From Corticium candelabrum (taxonomy: Eukaryota > Porifera > Homoscleromorpha > Homosclerophorida > Plakinidae), in assembly GCF_963422355.1 (NCBI RefSeq), contig NC_085087.1:1770021-1834020 (forward strand): a stretch of 64,000 nt of DNA, read 5' to 3'. A program made the position numbers and the translations under genes. Below, piece by piece: positions 35,464-64,000 of the stretch. The notes beneath the pieces are model-generated. The model saw nothing but the letters and a program-made list of their open reading frames with translations, had not been told where the DNA came from and did no database searches. Each line of letters opens with the position of its first letter. The first letter of the stretch is position 1.

Positions 35464-36645
35464 CCCAGACTCACCTAAGCCTGACAGTGTCCAGTTCCCG
35501 TATGACACTTTCAGCCTTTGGACTCACCGCGCCTACTTTCACACACTTACATCACTAAGTGTCACCCACGTCATAGCCTTGGCACCCCACGTGACTAAAT
35601 ACTACTTACGTCACAAACTCAAATAGCTTATATCTATCTAATGTGTGACCCAGCAGATTGTGTATCGTGCCCAAGCCTCGAAACAGCGCATGGTGACTCT
35701 CCACGGTGAGTGATTCATTAAGTTCACGCTCTCCAAATCTCAACACGACTTCAGCATGTGGAAAGGTGAGTGTATTACTACGTTATTGTAACTCGTGTAG
35801 ACTGGCGAGCCTGCCAAATCTAGTTACAGCGATCCGGACTTCCCGTGTAGTTCACTCGTTGTTCGTCGCACCTGCGCTATCTGCACGGCTATTGCTAGTG
35901 CGCAGACTCCAGCGGCGGATCCAGGAATTTTTGAAAGAGAGAGTTCACCGTTAGCAGTTGTTTATAGCATTACTAATTTTCTCTTTTCTAATGAAATTAT
36001 ATGAAATCATTGAACCATGCTCATTGGAAAAGAGGGGGTTTCAACCCCCTAAACCCCTCTGGATCCGGCTCTGGACTCTATTGTAAAGGCCATTAGAGCG
36101 CGCAATGGCAACGAGAGGCACATTGACGTGGAATTGCAGTCCGCTCTTCGTGTTTCAATTATGATGACTTTCGGGAGGGTAAACTTGAAGTCTCCAGGGC
36201 CAATTCCTAGGGGGAAAAGACATCTTTGTCCGCACAAACAACGAGTGAACTACACGCGAAGTCCGGATCGCTGTAACTAGACTTGGCACGCTCGCCAGTC
36301 TATACGAGTAGGACAATAACGTAGGAATACACTCACCTTTCCACATGCTGAAGTCGTCCTAGGATTTAGAAGGCGTGAACTTAGTGAATCATTCACCGTG
36401 GAGAGTCACCATGCGCTCTTTGGAGGCTTGGGAGTGATACACAATCTGCTGGGTCACACATGAAATAAATAGAAGCTAATTGAGTTTGTGACGTAGGTAG
36501 TATTTAGTCACGTGGGATGCCAAGGCTATGACGTGGTGACACTTAGTGAAGTAAGTGTGTGAAAGTAGGCGCGGCGAGTTCAGACTCACGGGAGGCTGAA
36601 AGTGTTATACGGGAACCGGACACTGCCAGGTTCACGTGAGTCTGG
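35464..36645. mobile_element. foldback element with ~405-bp inverted arms
   Basis: The arms 35464-35866 and 36234-36645 are inverse copies along their full length. Examples are CCAGACTCACCTAAGCCTG against its inverse near 36640, and GTTCACTCGTTGTTCG against CAACGAGTGAAC. By eye they differ at roughly one base in eight to ten. The 367-base centre contains a separate small MITE. No transposase was found. The right end lies about 130 bases upstream of the first exon I assign to the receptor-like gene. Confidence 0.85.
35911..36073. mobile_element. small MITE nested in the foldback centre
   Basis: The left end CAGCGGCGGATCCAGGAATT is matched in inverse by the right end (AACCCCTCTGGATCCGGCTC). 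GACTC occurs just outside both ends, a likely target duplication. A related terminus (GATCCGCCACTG) occurs near 10510. Confidence 0.65.
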
Positions 36646-36778
36646 GGTACCCTCCCCCTAGTTACGATTGATTCGGGACTTCGTATACTCACATGATTTT
36701 TGCATACCTAGACGAGCTGGAGTGATATTTTTGGAGAGGTAAATTCGATTGAGATTCATTCTAAAGTTTTCCAGACTG

Positions 36779-43381
<6,603 letters not shown>

Positions 43382-44261
43382 CTCATCAATCACATAAGTA
43401 ATAACAGAAACTATAAAACTTTTTGGGCTCTTTGACTTCCAAAATTTGGTCAGTGTTTGCTAGAGATAGCTTTGCTGTTGTAAAAGTAGTTGTGTTACTT
43501 ATAAATTGAGTAAAATGCCTTTCTTTCTCAGTATGTACCCTTGCATATCAAGATCGAGAGGCTGAGCGTAGCCGAAGAAGTTCGCAGGTTGCATGCGCAC
43601 AAACTCCTCTGATTAAGGATATAGCCTTATAGCATATAGGATACTCAAGCTTGTGTACAATCAAACCTAAGCCAAGTGCAGCGCAAATTCTGGACGATTA
43701 TCTAGAGTCATAGATGGGCGTTGACCATCAAGATAAAAACTCGACCATATACGACTTGATCTTTGCAAATTGCTGTATCTGTACATCTGCTCTTTTTGAC
43801 ATAACATTTTATCATAGAAATTTAGTCAAACTGCATGTCAGAGTCTAGAAAGTTGGCAACCCCCATGCAGTCCGAGGTGCATGGCTACTAGGCTGAGGTG
43901 CAGTAAAACATACAAGACGAGCTAGCGGATATATACACGACTAATGCTTAATATGACACGGTAGACATAGTAAGACAAATTGGAAATCCGTACCAGCTGC
44001 CATTGAACTTCGGTAGAGCAGATATCGCTAAATGTCCATATCAAACTGTTGTCCTTAACTTTGCTAAAAGATGTCTCTTCATTAATCTTATAAACGATTA
44101 CTTTAGCATTACATTTCTGTAGATAATACAATAGAAAATTGTTTGCGCTATCTTTTTCTATAATCAGCTTTACTGTTGCGACCTTTATAGACATGCAGTA
44201 AGCTGCCAATTACCCATGAGTCTAGAATATGAATTAATTAAATAATTCCATCATTCGGGGG
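43382..44261. other. intergenic, no gene recognised
   Basis: The 3' flank of the receptor-like gene. A minus-strand open frame at 43922-44209 has no convincing homology. Confidence 0.4.
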
Positions 44262-44383
44262 TGTTTTCTAGCAAATCATTTTTATTATCGATGACTTCCT
44301 CCTATTCTCTTTCCATGTCGTAGTGAAAGTGTGGCAAGACGAGACCGCTAGTTGTCTGTCCCATTGTAGAAAGCAGGTAAGAT
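44262..44383 (-). repeat. short dispersed segment with conserved reading frame, copy 2
   Basis: The inverse counterpart of 34640-34755. On the minus strand it encodes MGQTTSGLVLPHFHYDMERE and then a stop, so the frame is shorter than in copy 1. Confidence 0.5.
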
Positions 44384-45147
44384 TTAAAGTCACAGTAGTT
44401 TACTGATGCCCCGCTCACAACTACAAATGGTTAGTCGTGTGCAAATATAATTCTCAAAAGTGTATTTGCCATTAGAAAATACTGTTTATTTGTGCCGGCT
44501 GCTAGAGTCTGCTACAGAGTTGAAGGCAAGTCTTCAATTTCAAAAGTCTGCCACTGGCCGATACCAGCTCCTATTCAATAGTCGTTGGAGTAGCGGATCC
44601 GTCTGGTTAAACGCTCTAATCTCTTCCGCGTGTCTTTCCAGAATGGGTCTGTTTATACTCATAGCTAGAGGGACAAGGCTTAGTCCAAGTACTGACTTCT
44701 TGTGCGTTTCAGAAACGTGTGCCCTACGCAATTGCGCAAACAACGAATCTTTGCGGTCCCAACAACATCGAGTCAAAACTTATACTATATGACCAAGGAA
44801 GTGATCCAGTACCAGGAACGGAATGACAATATTGTTCATCTATATAACCTGTCTCTAGTGAAACGTTTACGCGGTTTCTTTGTCTACAACAACGACAGGT
44901 GTAAGAACGGCACACAGTCACCTACAGTTTTATGAACCATTTCAGGTGCATAAACTATCAGTCAATCGGTTGCGACATCTTGTGACAGTGTCTCTGAAAT
45001 AGTGCAGCCCTTGGCAAGTGCTATCTACTTTAATTACGTCTATAGAGAACGACTGTAGCTTGAAAGTAAGACCCTTTACAATAGGCATTATTTTAAACAG
45101 AGTAGTGAGAGCATTTGTGAAAATTCCTCAAGACACGCTCACAGGGT
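44384..45147. other. intergenic, no gene recognised
   Basis: Open frames on both strands at about 44460-44935 have no recognisable domain or codon character. Confidence 0.35.
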
Positions 45148-45560
45148 TGAGGCAAAAGGGCAAATGGCTAAGGAGCTGCCGTTAAACGGTAATGCCCCCA
45201 GCCAGATGGCTGGGTTCATATGCACTAAGCAGAAGCTATGAGCCGTGCTAAGCAATTTCCTAGAGCCTGGCCGGGTGCTCGACCGACTGCGACGCCAAAT
45301 GTAGTGTGGGCACCCGAAGTCCCACCCAGACCCCAGTGGCTGATGGACTTTGTCGCAGTCGGAGGCCTTTGCCACCCCAGTCAAAGACCGGGTGCTCATT
45401 TATACTCCTGATTCGAGAGAGGCAATTGCGTTTAAGTTTCTCGCCCAAGGAAATTATGCCATAGCTCGCCATCACTGTGACTTGCACCTGCAACCCTGCA
45501 AGGTCCCGAATGTGATCACTCCATAAGATGACTCTCTAACCGACTAAGCTATCGCGCCAC
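45148..45560 (-). mobile_element. tRNA-derived SINE, copy 1
   Basis: On the minus strand it starts GTGGCGCGATAGCTTAGTCGG, which contains an A-box of the RNA polymerase III type (TAGCTTAGTCGG). A B-box-like GGTGCAAGTC follows about 65 bases downstream. The body (GTGATGGCGAGCTATGGCAT, later GGTGGCAAAGGCCTCC and CCCAGCCATCTGGCTGGG) is shared with 48261-48660. Such tRNA-headed short elements are mobilised by LINE machinery. Confidence 0.8.
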
Positions 45561-45955
45561 ACGCTGTGTTGAGAGTTGCACGTGCACCAACCTGAATCCG
45601 CGCCTGTTGATCCACCTAGGCTACAAGAAGAAATAGTTGTTGACAGGAGAGCGCGCGGCAATTCTCATCAGCACCAACTTATTTTTGTTTTTATTGTGAT
45701 GGCCCATGCGCTTGCAGTTTCTTCTACGTATTATTTTTGCTAAATCTACGTAAGCAGTCGCTCCAGGTGTTTGGCCTTTTGCCAAAGCTACAGGAGATAG
45801 CCGCAACCGAACGTCTTGATGCATTAATTAATTAAAGGGCACGAGCTATCCAATGCAGTCTCAGAAAAGACGCCAAGAGAAGTTCATTCTGATCATGAAT
45901 GCGTACTTTTCTAAAGTGTGAACTGATTCTACCAGTGCTCCTGCACCTCTTCTTT

Positions 45956-46012
45956 GACAGACAGACAGACAGACAGGCAGACCGGCGGACAGACAGACAA
46001 ACGCTCGAGCAA
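45956..46012. repeat. (GACA)n tract
   Basis: An imperfect GACA array with GGCA variants, upstream of the aminotransferase gene. Confidence 0.85.
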
Positions 46013-46206
46013 TTTACATTATCGCTGTTTGGGAAACTATATATAGTACGGTAAAACGAGATGTTACCTTTTACAGCTAAAAATTTCGAAAAGATGACTA
46101 TATGCAAAATAGTAGGAGGCTTCTTTACTTAATTAATTAAGCTATTTTATTGCGCATGCACGCTCGTTATCCGTGTTTGTATAAAGCAAGCAACCAGTCT
46201 AGATTT

Positions 46207-53364
<7,158 letters not shown>

Positions 53365-54113
53365 CACGTTCATACAGGAAATAGTACGTTGTCAGACTGT
53401 TGAGCTGGCCCATGTTTGTAAAATCTGACTCCTGCATGTTTATAGTTAGTTGAAAATGAAATATTACAGTATCTTACACAATTGACCATGCCGTGGTAGC
53501 GTGGGCGTAACTATGACGTTTGAGAAAGCGTTCAATTAATGTGACTGGCTAGATTTACATGTGACTTTGGGTTGAACAATAAACAATGTTTGCACTCTTT
53601 GCATAGAGCTGGGTGTACTAACGCGACTTTGTGTGAGTGCACTCGCAAGTCTAGTGGTTGGCTGAGTATATGTAAAGTTGGCTTGTAAAGAGTAGCGGCA
53701 GCACGACACGTTACCTACGTGCTGTAGCTGTAATATCAGAAGTGATGGAGAGCATGTAGAATGCCATGCAGTAATGGTAAGAGATTGGCGTTGTTGCACT
53801 TGTTACACTGTTACAAACTGCGTCCTTCACTCAAGGGGAAATAGATAGCCTGAAATAGTCAACATTCGTCTAGAGAAGGAGAAGTAAATTTTGTAAACAT
53901 TGTCTTTGCAAGATCTGTTAGCTAAGTACACAAACTGCGTCTAACGTGTCTAGTCTAAATTGTACACTTTTGCACTAGCTGTAAATTGAATTATTTTATT
54001 TTGTACACGATCGCTTGCTTCAATTTTTTCTCACGCAATTCAAATTATTCAGCTTGTATTTAGTAGTGTAGTCACGTGCTCTTGATGGCGCCATGTTTAT
54101 CTGTATCCTATAG
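53365..54113. other. intergenic between converging GPT and LC8 genes
   Basis: Nothing is recognised. It contains the shared 3' flanks of the two convergent genes. Confidence 0.45.
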
Positions 54114-54389
54114 CTACGGAGGTGTCTTGTACAGCAACACAGCCCATTCTCCGAGATAAAAGTAAATGAAATGCTTGGCTTTGTACGTCACGTAAGAAGC
54201 AAAACTGCGACCAGCAATGCATTGCCACACTGGCCCGTACGCTTTGTCGAATGTCTTTTTGATGTGAGCGGCGACGTCTTTCTCGACAGTGAACTTGACA
54301 GTCGCAACCGTGGCCGCCTTCAGAGCAAGATCTTGCATGTCTTCGTGCATGTCCGAGGTCTTAACCCGAGCTTCTGTAGAATCCGCCAT
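54114..54389 (-). CDS. dynein light chain, LC8 (DYNLL) type
   Basis: An intronless frame of 91 aa starting MADSTEARVKTSDMHEDMQD. Motifs EKDVAAHIKKTFDKAYGPVW, QCIAGRSFASYVT and KHFIYFYLGEWAVLL are those of LC8, a ~89-aa homodimeric hub protein that binds short linear motifs in dynein intermediate chain and many other partners. I chose the ATG at 54389, the only ATG in this frame ahead of the conserved region. The upstream in-frame extension has a GTG but no ATG. The N-terminal 25 residues are more diverged than the core. Lack of introns is unusual beside its intron-rich neighbours and could mean a retrocopy, but the frame is intact. Confidence 0.93.
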   Translation of the reverse strand: MADSTEARVKTSDMHEDMQDLALKAATVATVKFTVEKDVAAHIKKTFDKAYGPVWQCIAGRSFASYVTYKAKHFIYFYLGEWAVLLYKTPP

Positions 54390-55437
54390 TTCTACTTTTA
54401 CCACAAGCTACGAAATCTAGAGAATCGCATAGTCAAACGACTCTACCAGAGCGCTTAGCTTATTCAAGTGACCGTATACGGATATGCAGACATTTACCTT
54501 GAGTTTGTTGTTCCGTTGTCTTGCAAGTCGATTTGTGACGATGCTGGCACGTTCTCTTTGGAATGCATTTCTGCGTCGCGTGAAGATACCTTGACAACGT
54601 CGTCTTATTGGACCGAACAAAGCAACGCAAGAAGAAATTTGTCTATTGCAAAAGTTTGCACTGACAAATTCAATATATTTTTAAAAACTTTTTGAGTTTT
54701 CAAAATGGTGTTGCTAGTAGCTGTAATTAATTAGCTCTGTAGTAGCATCGCTACGGCACGGCAAAAATATGGAAAATACATAACATGACGTATACTAAGC
54801 CACTCCGTTTATTTCTATGATTTTCGTTAACCGCACGCGTAGGTAAGTTAGGTTTTGCTCTGAGTTTATCGCCACAAACATCACGTGGCATCGCATTACA
54901 GCACGTGCACATACCACTACATTTGATGTGTCAAGTATGCCGTGACGAAATGACATATCCACGCAGGTGTCTAGAGTTGTCTACTAGACCAGTATGACAA
55001 ACAGGAAATTGTGCTTGTGCTGTAGTGTCGATATTTACTAGTTGAAGAGAAATTTATAGTTTGTCTCACAAACAAGACATCGGTGACCGGTTTAGCGGTA
55101 ATTTAAACAGTGCTGTCCTGTCGACGAAGCGAGGACACAAGCGCCTTCCCTGTTTCTGTTAGCACACACCTAGTGTGCAACAGATCCCAGAACCTGGGAA
55201 TCGGTTGGAATGACTTCAACCGCGTAATCTGGAATTGTGAGAGTAGACTAGACGAACACCCTCAATTATTAAATGGCCAATTGTACTACAATGATTTGCT
55301 TGTGCTTGTCGCCAAATTTTGCAAGCTAGCATGTACACGTACAAGCCCACTTTCATGTCCCACATAGCCTCGACATTTGTTGGTAAATTAATTAACAAAG
55401 GGACTGTATTACAAGACAACATTCGATAGTGCAGTTG
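54390..55437. other. intergenic, LC8 promoter side
   Basis: No further gene was recognised. The LC8 promoter should lie at the low-coordinate end on the minus strand; no specific motif is assigned. Confidence 0.4.
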
Positions 55438-55829
55438 GTACCGTATACTTCAATCAAACGCGGCGGCATTTATTTGTAGCTAGTGCTCCAACTGCGGCGT
55501 TTATTCGAGGGCGGCGTTTATTTGTTATAGGTTTTCTATCCGTGCTCTAGAAAGTGTCACGGCGACGCTCTAGAGAGATTTGACACCTTTTCGAGAGAAA
55601 ACGCTTACCATGTCTAGAGTGGCACAATTTGAGACGTCGTGTGATATCTAATCCGAGTAGTGTAGTAGAGAAACGTCGGCGGACTCACGAATGCCTCCGA
55701 AAAAGACCTGCGATTTTTCTTCAATAAAATGAGGCGTTTATTCCAGGGCGACGTATTTTAATTGTACTCTCAGCTGCGGCGTTTATTCGAGGGCAGCGTT
55801 TAATCGAAGAAATACGGTAATAATAAACC
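55438..55829. mobile_element. MITE with GGCGTTTATT sub-repeats
   Basis: The left end GTACCGTATACTTCAATCAAAC is mirrored by the right end (TTTAATCGAAGAAATACGGTA). Inside, GCGGCGTTTATTCGAGGGCGG recurs in several diverged forms on one strand (about 55495, 55515, 55735, 55780). Non-coding. Confidence 0.68.
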
Positions 55830-56239
55830 GAGGAGTTGTTTAGTACAGAGTCGTTGCCGACACTAATTATTTAGCTAAATAAAGCTCAGTTGGTCTGCTC
55901 ACGTGACTAATCAAGCAGGAAGCCTGGTCTGGTTACGCGAGACTATTCTAGAGGAACACATCTATTGCAATGAGATTATTCAAAATTTATGGGCATTATC
56001 CTAGATCACAGATTCTAAATAGCGTACACTAGCTAGAAGGGCTGGTAGTGCCAGACTCAACCGTTCAAATTCAGTGATATTAATATTACTGTTGTTTAGA
56101 ATCAAGCTGAACGGTACGTAGGCTCTAGTATCTGCACGTATGGTACAAGCGTGCACAAATCACCAGATGAAATGATCTTGTAGCATGCACGTGAGTATTA
56201 CTTGGCGCAAGCGCAAACAGATGCAAACGTAAAACGAAG
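55830..56239. other. upstream region of the PP2A scaffold gene
   Basis: No gene was recognised. The last 60 bases include CACGTG and a GGCGCAAGCGCA motif; these are plausible promoter elements of the GC-rich kind but unproven. Confidence 0.35.
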
Positions 56240-62919
<6,680 letters not shown>

Positions 62920-63498
62920 GTATGTGAGCTAACTCGTGTATGAATAAAATAAGCTTTTTGGTGTGCAGCTGTAGCAACTATAGTTATAGTATTTGCTGTT
63001 AGTAACGGTATAGATATATGCAGGTTAAGGGTTCCAACACTTGAAACAGATTTAAAGTGCATTTAATATGCTTTGCAGTGGATGCATATTGGATGTGGAT
63101 TCAATGTGCTTCGAGCCATTTCACAGTAGAAAAATGCAGTCTACGTATGACATCATAGATTTGTACCCACGTGTAAAAAGTAACTTTCGTCACAATGGCT
63201 GCCAGTTTGTTTGGGTTTATACAATAGGTAGATCTTTATCTTTGGCTATGGTATGTCTACCTATGCCACAAGCACAGGATAGAGAGAGAACTTAGATCTT
63301 TGTTATTCACAACTCCATCTAGCTGGCTTTGGATATTATGCTCCCCACACAGAAAAGGGCTCTTGTAGCTTGCGCTGACCATATATCCGCCATCTGTTTC
63401 ATGCTTACATTTGGCTACACTACGAAGCCATGTGGATGGCCATGGTGCTATGTGAAGGCATCAATGGGTATTGAATTTTGAGGAAATCTACATTGAAA
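62920..63498. other. PP2A intron sequence, no exon recognised
   Basis: Starts with the exon 6 donor (GTATGTG). None of the frames gives the expected next HEAT-repeat segment. Confidence 0.45.
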
Positions 63499-63767
63499 AG
63501 ATACAAAAACATTATAAATGTATTTTAGTAGGAATGGCTACACAAATCAGCAAAAAGCAAACGAACAAGTGTGGATGGTTCAATACTGTACCAAATTGAG
63601 AGTGCCATGACTTACTCACACTGCATGTGTTTTAATTTTCTGCAATGGTGAGTTGGTCATGGCACCCTCAATTTGGTACAGTATTGAACCATCCACACTT
63701 GTTTGTTTGCTTTTGCTGATTTGTGTAGCCATTCCTACTAAAGTACATTTATAATATTTTTGTATCT
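63499..63767. mobile_element. near-perfect hairpin element, ~120-bp arms
   Basis: 63499-63619 (AGATACAAAAACATTATAAA to GACTTACTCAC) is the inverse of 63648-63767 with only a few mismatches. The loop is about 28 bases. It has no coding capacity. This is a palindromic MITE-like element in the PP2A gene. Confidence 0.9.
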
Positions 63768-64000
63768 TGTTCATTACTTTTTGCATGAACTGCACTAGCT
63801 GTGTACAGCTTACAGGGTGCCTCAGAATGAACCCAAACTACAAAGAATGGGCATTTCATCATTATCTAATTGAAACCACTGTGGTAGACATTGCTCCTAA
63901 CATTTCCCAATAATGTATGGTGGGTCAGGTGCACTTGCTATGCCATTAGATCTAATTACACAAGCAGTCAGATGTTACCATAAGAACGTCCAACGTAAGT
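63768..64000. other. end of window, nothing assigned
   Basis: Contains GGTGCCTCAGAATGAACCCA and following non-repetitive sequence. No PP2A exon was recognised. Confidence 0.35.

Noticed and set aside
43922..44209. Minus-strand frame with ATVKLIIEKDSAN, faintly like the LC8 ATVKFTVEKDVAA segment
   Set aside because: The resemblance covers only about a dozen residues and the rest does not follow LC8, so I treat it as chance.

Overview
This is a nuclear genomic window from an animal, most likely a sponge or another early-branching metazoan. The assignment is an inference. It rests on compact intron-rich genes (many introns of about 50-100 bases with GT..AG ends), an animal gene set (LC8 dynein light chain, PP2A scaffold subunit, alanine aminotransferase, a ZSWIM protein, a collagen/fibrinogen-like secreted protein), and a heavy load of microsatellites, MITEs, SINE-like repeats and decayed retroelements. 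No prokaryotic features are present.

Layout. 846-2951 (-): secreted collagen-triplet protein with a fibrinogen-like C-terminus, headed by a diverged ~105-118 bp tandem repeat (3045-3475). 4045-8645: long imperfect inverted repeat enclosing microsatellites and two direct copies of a ~515 bp repeat family. 10760-11065: 38-bp satellite. 11350-18667 (+): decayed non-LTR reverse transcriptase / restriction-like endonuclease element, split by a reverse-oriented Gypsy-type LTR element (13617-17794). 19394-20390: MITE and a third copy of the ~515 bp family. 21528-33879 (+): complete 10-exon ZSWIM-family gene of 1454 codons, whose 6.6 kb first intron carries another RT copy, a TTAA-flanked palindromic element and a MITE. 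35464-36645: foldback element. 36779-43381 (+): multi-pass membrane protein resembling the insect gustatory/odorant-receptor-like superfamily; its middle is unresolved and full of repeats. 46207-53364 (+): 13-exon alanine aminotransferase with an in-frame TGA and a one-base deletion. 54114-54389 (-): intronless LC8-type dynein light chain. 56240 to past 62919 (+): first six exons of the PP2A A/PR65 scaffold subunit, running off the window, with a 460-bp pure TG tract in intron 3.

The genes are functionally unrelated housekeeping or signalling genes, not a cluster or operon. The main stories are: (1) the aminotransferase has two independent lesions in otherwise excellent coding sequence; (2) a chemoreceptor-like gene; (3) a ZSWIM protein that keeps an elongin-C BC-box consensus but has an altered SWIM zinc motif; (4) at least six decayed copies of one RT-endonuclease family; (5) several large palindromic elements. 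Splice models were built by eye from reading frame, phase and GT/AG sites. I could run no alignments, so percent identities and orthology are not claimed.
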